NCBI GenBank assembly: GCA_964396535.1
Contig: CAYNFT010000052.1
Coordinates: 1-14,472 of the forward strand
Length of the DNA stretch: 14,472 nt
Reading direction: 5' to 3'
Source of the DNA: CAYNFT01 sp964396535
GTDB taxonomy: Bacteria > Chloroflexota > Dehalococcoidia > Dehalococcoidales > UBA2162
In this document: one piece after another, positions 11,467 to 14,472 of the stretch
How positions within the stretch are numbered: the first letter of the stretch is position 1
Layout: each line of letters opens with the position of its first letter
Notes under the pieces: model-generated
Seen by the model: the letters and a program-made list of their open reading frames with translations, nothing else
What the model was told of the DNA's origin: nothing
The model's database searches: none
Position numbers and translations under genes: made by a program

Positions 11467-13170
11467 ATGGAACAGTATCAAGGCGTGGAAGCTTTTATAG
11501 AGGTGTTAAATGCAAATGGCGTGGAGCATATCTTCTTTAATCCCGGAGGCGAGCAGGGTGCTACGCTGGCAACCATCGCTAAATACAGAGTATCTGGCAA
11601 ACCTTGTCCAAGGCTGATACTTTGCCTTGACGAATCGGTAGCGATGACCGCAGCCCACGGACACTACATGGTTTCAGGGCGACCACAGGTGGTTATGGTA
11701 CATGCCGAACTGGGTACTCTACAGGTGGGAGGAGCCCTGCATAATGCACAATGGGGAAGAATACCCGTCATCCTCTGGGCCGGGTCCATGGCCGGGGGGC
11801 AGCGATTAAACTGGAAGAAAGAGCCTTTCGACCAGAGTTTAATGGTACGTAACTGTGTAAAGTGGGACCATACGATAGGCGCCGACGAAAATATTCGCGA
11901 TGTTCTCCAGAAAGCATTCCAGATAGCCTATACCGAACCCTGCGGACCGGTCTATTTAGCGTATCCCCGGGACACTCTCACCAAAAAGGTTGATAAGGTG
12001 AATATTCCACTATCGGCCAGAGCTTCGGTATCGGCAGCTCCACCGGTTGATGTTGACGCCCTCAGCAGAGTAGCCGAAATATTGATTGAAGCGGAAAAAC
12101 CTCTCATTGTAGCGGGTTACACTGGCAGGCATCCTCAATCGGTAGCATTACTGGTCGAACTAGCCGAGACTCTGTGCGCACCGGTGCTTCCCAGTCAGGT
12201 CTGGATGAATTTTCCTACCACCCATCCCCTGTGCGTTGGAATGGAACAGATTCTCGGCAGCAGGAAAGCAAACCCCTATATTCCCGATGCCGATGTTGTT
12301 CTGGCTATTGACTATGATATGCCGTATGCGTCAGCCGAGGGAGCTCCCGGACCAAATGCCAAAATCATTCATATTGACGTTGACCCTCTAACACAGGGCA
12401 GACCTATATGGTTCCGTGGTGCCGATATGTTCATCGAGGCTGACTCCAGAGAGGCTATTCCAGCCCTGACTGGGATAATTCGCCAGAAATTAACCCCGGA
12501 AAAGAGCGCGCAATTAAAGGAGCGTTTTAACCGGCTGGAGAGTGCGAACAAGAAGACACGAAGCGAGTGGCATGACCTGGCTGTGAGCAGAGCCAACCAG
12601 AAGCCAATCTCTCCTGACTGGCTCTGCCATTGTCTGGCTGAGATTATAGATGAGGACACTATCGTAGTTCATCACAACATAAACATGTCGGCGTCTGCGA
12701 CCGAACAGATAGCTCGCACCAGGCCCGGAACCTGGTTAGGCTGCGCTGCTGGTTCCATCCAGTGGGCACTGGGGGCGTCTCTCGGAGCAAAAGTGGCTGC
12801 TCCTGACAAAACGGTGGTAAGCCTGATGACAGACGGCGGCTTTGTCTGGGGTTGCCCTGTTGCCAGTCTCTGGTCTGCCAGTGCTTATCAAGCCCCGTTC
12901 TTGTCAATCGTCTTTAACAATCAGGCATATGGCTTTATCAGAGGGATGGTTGAAAGGACCGCCGGGGAGAAGAAACTCTCGGACAGGATGGCATTTGAGG
13001 CAGGAGTAGACATTATGCCACCGCCCGACTACGCTCTTGTTGCCCAGTCCTGCGGCGCCTATGGAAAGACACTGGAAGACCCTGCCGATGTCCGGCCAGT
13101 CTTGAAAGAAGCCCTGGACCAGGTTCGTAGCGGGAGACCCGCTGTGGTGAATGTCATAACCGAGAGGTAA
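11467..13170 (+). CDS. Thiamine-diphosphate-dependent enzyme, acetolactate synthase-like
   Basis: This is a 567-residue member of the ThDP-dependent decarboxylase/AHAS/diketone-hydrolase superfamily with three domains: PYR (1-170), central (195-345) and PP (375-567). The PYR domain has HIFFNPGGEQGATL and the catalytic glutamate E56 in CLDESVAMTAAHG, which activates ThDP. The PP domain carries the ThDP/Mg motif as T455-D456-G457 ending in N484-N485; the first Gly of the usual GDG is replaced by Thr, while the Mg-binding Asp and Asn are kept. The central domain ends IIHIDVDP, typical of the family. I take ATG 11467, six bases after GAGGTG; a GTG at 11458 would overlap that ribosome-binding site. 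Third gene of the operon, 84 bases after SDR2 and 3 bases before the VOC gene. The substrate is unknown: alpha-keto acid, acyloin and cyclic 1,2-diketone chemistry all occur in this superfamily. Confidence 0.93.
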   Translation: MEQYQGVEAFIEVLNANGVEHIFFNPGGEQGATLATIAKYRVSGKPCPRLILCLDESVAMTAAHGHYMVSGRPQVVMVHAELGTLQVGGALHNAQWGRIPVILWAGSMAGGQRLNWKKEPFDQSLMVRNCVKWDHTIGADENIRDVLQKAFQIAYTEPCGPVYLAYPRDTLTKKVDKVNIPLSARASVSAAPPVDVDALSRVAEILIEAEKPLIVAGYTGRHPQSVALLVELAETLCAPVLPSQVWMNFPTTHPLCVGMEQILGSRKANPYIPDADVVLAIDYDMPYASAEGAPGPNAKIIHIDVDPLTQGRPIWFRGADMFIEADSREAIPALTGIIRQKLTPEKSAQLKERFNRLESANKKTRSEWHDLAVSRANQKPISPDWLCHCLAEIIDEDTIVVHHNINMSASATEQIARTRPGTWLGCAAGSIQWALGASLGAKVAAPDKTVVSLMTDGGFVWGCPVASLWSASAYQAPFLSIVFNNQAYGFIRGMVERTAGEKKLSDRMAFEAGVDIMPPPDYALVAQSCGAYGKTLEDPADVRPVLKEALDQVRSGRPAVVNVITER

Positions 13171-13173
13171 TAA

Positions 13174-13626
13174 ATGGAGAAAAGCACTGAATCAGAAACA
13201 CAATCCTGGAAATTAATGCAGGTGGGGGTAGTAGTCAGGGATATGGACAAAGCTATTGAGCGCTTATCGTCCTTAGGTATAGGTCCATTTGAACCCAGAA
13301 CTCTTCCACCCGACAGAAAGGAGTGGTTCCGCGGCAAACCTATGAATGCTGAGTTTAATATACATGCCGCCAGGATAGGAGATGTAGAACTTGAGCTTAT
13401 TCAGCCCCTTGAGGGCGAATCTCCCCACAAAGAATTCCTGGACAGTAAAGGGGAAGGTATTCAACATGTAATGTTTGCCGTAGATGACTTTGATAAGGAG
13501 GTAGACAGGCTTACCAGGAATGGGGCTGGTGTACTGCTTAAGGCTGAGATGCCCGGCGGTCGTGGGCTCGCTTACCTCGACCTTAATGTCGGTGGCATTA
13601 TTACAGAACTAATTCAAAAAAGATAA
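13174..13626 (+). CDS. VOC superfamily protein, methylmalonyl-CoA epimerase-like
   Basis: This is a 150-residue vicinal-oxygen-chelate protein made of two beta-alpha-beta-beta-beta modules (about 13-80 and 95-148). The first module is VGVVVRDMDKAIERLSSLGI...VELELIQPLEG. The second is GIQHVMFAVDDFDKEVDRL...LDLNVGGIITELIQ. The length and the ELELIQP/GIQHVMFAVDD pattern resemble methylmalonyl-CoA epimerases and related enzymes. Candidate metal ligands are E74, H98 and E145. The first ligand position, His in most members (as in HIGIVV), is Gln16 (MQVGVV). It starts 3 bases after the ThDP-enzyme stop, so it is translationally close to that gene and probably handles the same substrate or product. 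Last clear gene of the operon. Confidence 0.88.
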   Translation: MEKSTESETQSWKLMQVGVVVRDMDKAIERLSSLGIGPFEPRTLPPDRKEWFRGKPMNAEFNIHAARIGDVELELIQPLEGESPHKEFLDSKGEGIQHVMFAVDDFDKEVDRLTRNGAGVLLKAEMPGGRGLAYLDLNVGGIITELIQKR

Positions 13627-13651
13627 AAAACTTAAAGTGAGGGTAATAGCT

Positions 13652-13705
13652 ATGGCTAAGGTGGAGATAAACCGTGGCACTCCGATTACCTCTGGGGTTC
13701 AATAA
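13652..13705 (+). pseudogene. Possible truncated gene start (17-residue ORF)
   Basis: After the VOC gene, an AGTGAGGG ribosome-binding-like stretch precedes an ATG and the frame MAKVEINRGTPITSGVQ, then TAA. The opening MAKVEINR looks like a natural N-terminus (many ferredoxin-type proteins start this way), but the frame runs straight into the 3' end of the convergent ADH gene. It may be a fifth operon gene cut off by a rearrangement, or chance. Confidence 0.2.
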
Positions 13706-14472
13706 TTACCTTGATAGAATTCTTGGCCTCGGCGACAAGCTGGAAACCCAATCCAGCCTCTGCTAGAGACAGACGATGGGTAATCATCCGGCGAATCGGG
13801 ATGGTGCCAGCCTGAATTAGCTCCAGCGCTGTCTGATAGTCGGCAGGGCTGCCAGCGTAGGAAGTAGTAAGTGTTACATCACTGCGCCAAAAAAGCTCAT
13901 TTATTGAAACTGGAATAGTAACGCCCGCCTCTGTTGGGGCAAATAATAGAATAGTACCTCCACGCTCTACAGACTTTAGCGCCTGGGCAATAGCTGATAC
14001 AGCACCGGTGCACACTATCACGAGGTCAGCCAGACGACCTTGATTGGCCTGACGCAGACGTACAGGCACGTCCTCTTCGGCATGTATGGTAGCATCAGCC
14101 CCAAACCGCTGTGCTGCCTCCAGCCGGTAGTCGTTTATATCTGTTGCCATCACCCGACCTGCTCCCAAAGCGCGAGATAACTGCACGTAGAGCAGCCCGG
14201 CAATGCCGCTACCGATGACGAGAACGCTGTCGCCCGGCTGAATGTTTACTTTCCTCAGTCCACGCAGTACACAGGCCACCGGTTCAATAAATGTTGCTTC
14301 TTCATAAGACATTTCACCAGGCAATAGAAATACCCCACGGTCAACATTGATGGCTGGCAGCCGAGTATACTCAGCAAAACCCCCGGGGTCAAAATTGGTC
14401 TGGCGGAGAGTATCGCAAACAGTATGATGACCACTCAGGCAGTAGTGGCATGTATTACAGGGGACATGATGG
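13686..14472 (-). CDS. Zinc-dependent alcohol dehydrogenase (MDR), N-terminus outside window
   Basis: The frame is open to the right edge of the window (262 codons visible including the stop). The first residues, HHVPCNTCHYCLSGHHTVC, carry the structural-zinc motif C-x2-C-x2-C-x7-C of medium-chain dehydrogenases. Next come GGFAEYTRLPA and FIEPVACVLRGL, with the Glu and Cys of the family's catalytic-domain helix. The Rossmann motif is VLVIGSGIAGLL (GxGxxG), with MATDIND after strand 2; the Asp there favours NAD. The C-terminus SIKVIIEPQR is normal. It resembles the sorbitol/threonine-dehydrogenase-like branch. The N-terminal third, with the first catalytic zinc ligands, lies beyond 14472. A start at 14324 would be a TTG inside the domain and is not credible. 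It is convergent with the SDR/ThDP operon. Confidence 0.93.
   Translation of the reverse strand, partial: HHVPCNTCHYCLSGHHTVCDTLRQTNFDPGGFAEYTRLPAINVDRGVFLLPGEMSYEEATFIEPVACVLRGLRKVNIQPGDSVLVIGSGIAGLLYVQLSRALGAGRVMATDINDYRLEAAQRFGADATIHAEEDVPVRLRQANQGRLADLVIVCTGAVSAIAQALKSVERGGTILLFAPTEAGVTIPVSINELFWRSDVTLTTSYAGSPADYQTALELIQAGTIPIRRMITHRLSLAEAGLGFQLVAEAKNSIKVIIEPQR

Noticed and set aside
1..14472. CRISPR arrays, toxin-antitoxin pairs, defence islands or retron-like structures
   Set aside because: I looked for regularly spaced direct repeats, paired small ORFs and nuclease/helicase/reverse-transcriptase motifs and found none. The repeats present are a two-copy leader and one palindromic element.

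Overview
The window looks like anaerobe-type bacterial DNA of moderate GC. Low-confidence guess: an uncultured Chloroflexota (Dehalococcoidia-like) genome from a metagenome. The reasons are a stand-alone tungsten-type aldehyde:ferredoxin oxidoreductase, a tiny DUF5679 zinc-ribbon gene, several FMN nitroreductases, and a CoA-transferase/SDR/ThDP-enzyme catabolic cluster. No taxonomic marker is present. Ten Ns at 678-687 show that two contigs were scaffolded here, so linkage across that gap is not proven. LAYOUT. (1) 1-677: the 3' half of a tRNA-His(GTG), with a convergent nitroreductase gene that runs into the gap. (2) 688-1996: a decayed island. It holds an orphan copy of the promoter/leader found in front of the AOR gene at 4641, a short integrase-like fragment, an intact tRNA-Arg(TCG), the C-terminal stub of a tyrosine integrase whose stop codon lies inside the tRNA 3' end, a possible methyltransferase stub, and a minus-strand terminator with no obvious gene. 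(3) 1997-3271: a lipoprotein serpin. (4) 3546-4229: a second nitroreductase with its own promoter, broken by one TAG exactly where the family has Trp. (5) 4300-4640: a compact palindromic MITE/REP-like element, followed by the AOR promoter. (6) 4641-6455: the AOR-family enzyme. (7) 6547-7673: a DUF5679 mini-gene with its own promoter and terminator, and a YgjP/DUF45-type metalloprotein. (8) 7794-9213: a two-subunit CoA-transferase on the minus strand, divergent from (9) 9560-13626: SDR, SDR, ThDP-dependent enzyme and VOC protein, apparently one operon behind a good sigma70-type promoter. (10) 13686-14472: the C-terminal part of a zinc alcohol dehydrogenase, convergent with the operon. HOW IT MAY WORK TOGETHER. 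The catabolic genes suggest conversion of a hydroxylated or keto compound. The ADH and SDRs would oxidise alcohols. The ThDP enzyme would cleave or condense a keto or diketo intermediate. AOR could oxidise an aldehyde to an acid with ferredoxin. The CoA-transferase would activate the acid, and the VOC protein might act as an epimerase or isomerase on a CoA ester. No substrate can be read from the sequence; this is an inference from family membership and synteny. The most unusual details are reciprocal indels in the catalytic Ser-Tyr loop of the two adjacent SDRs (about 12 residues lost in one, about 16 gained in the other), the single amber codon in the second nitroreductase, and the duplicated promoter module.
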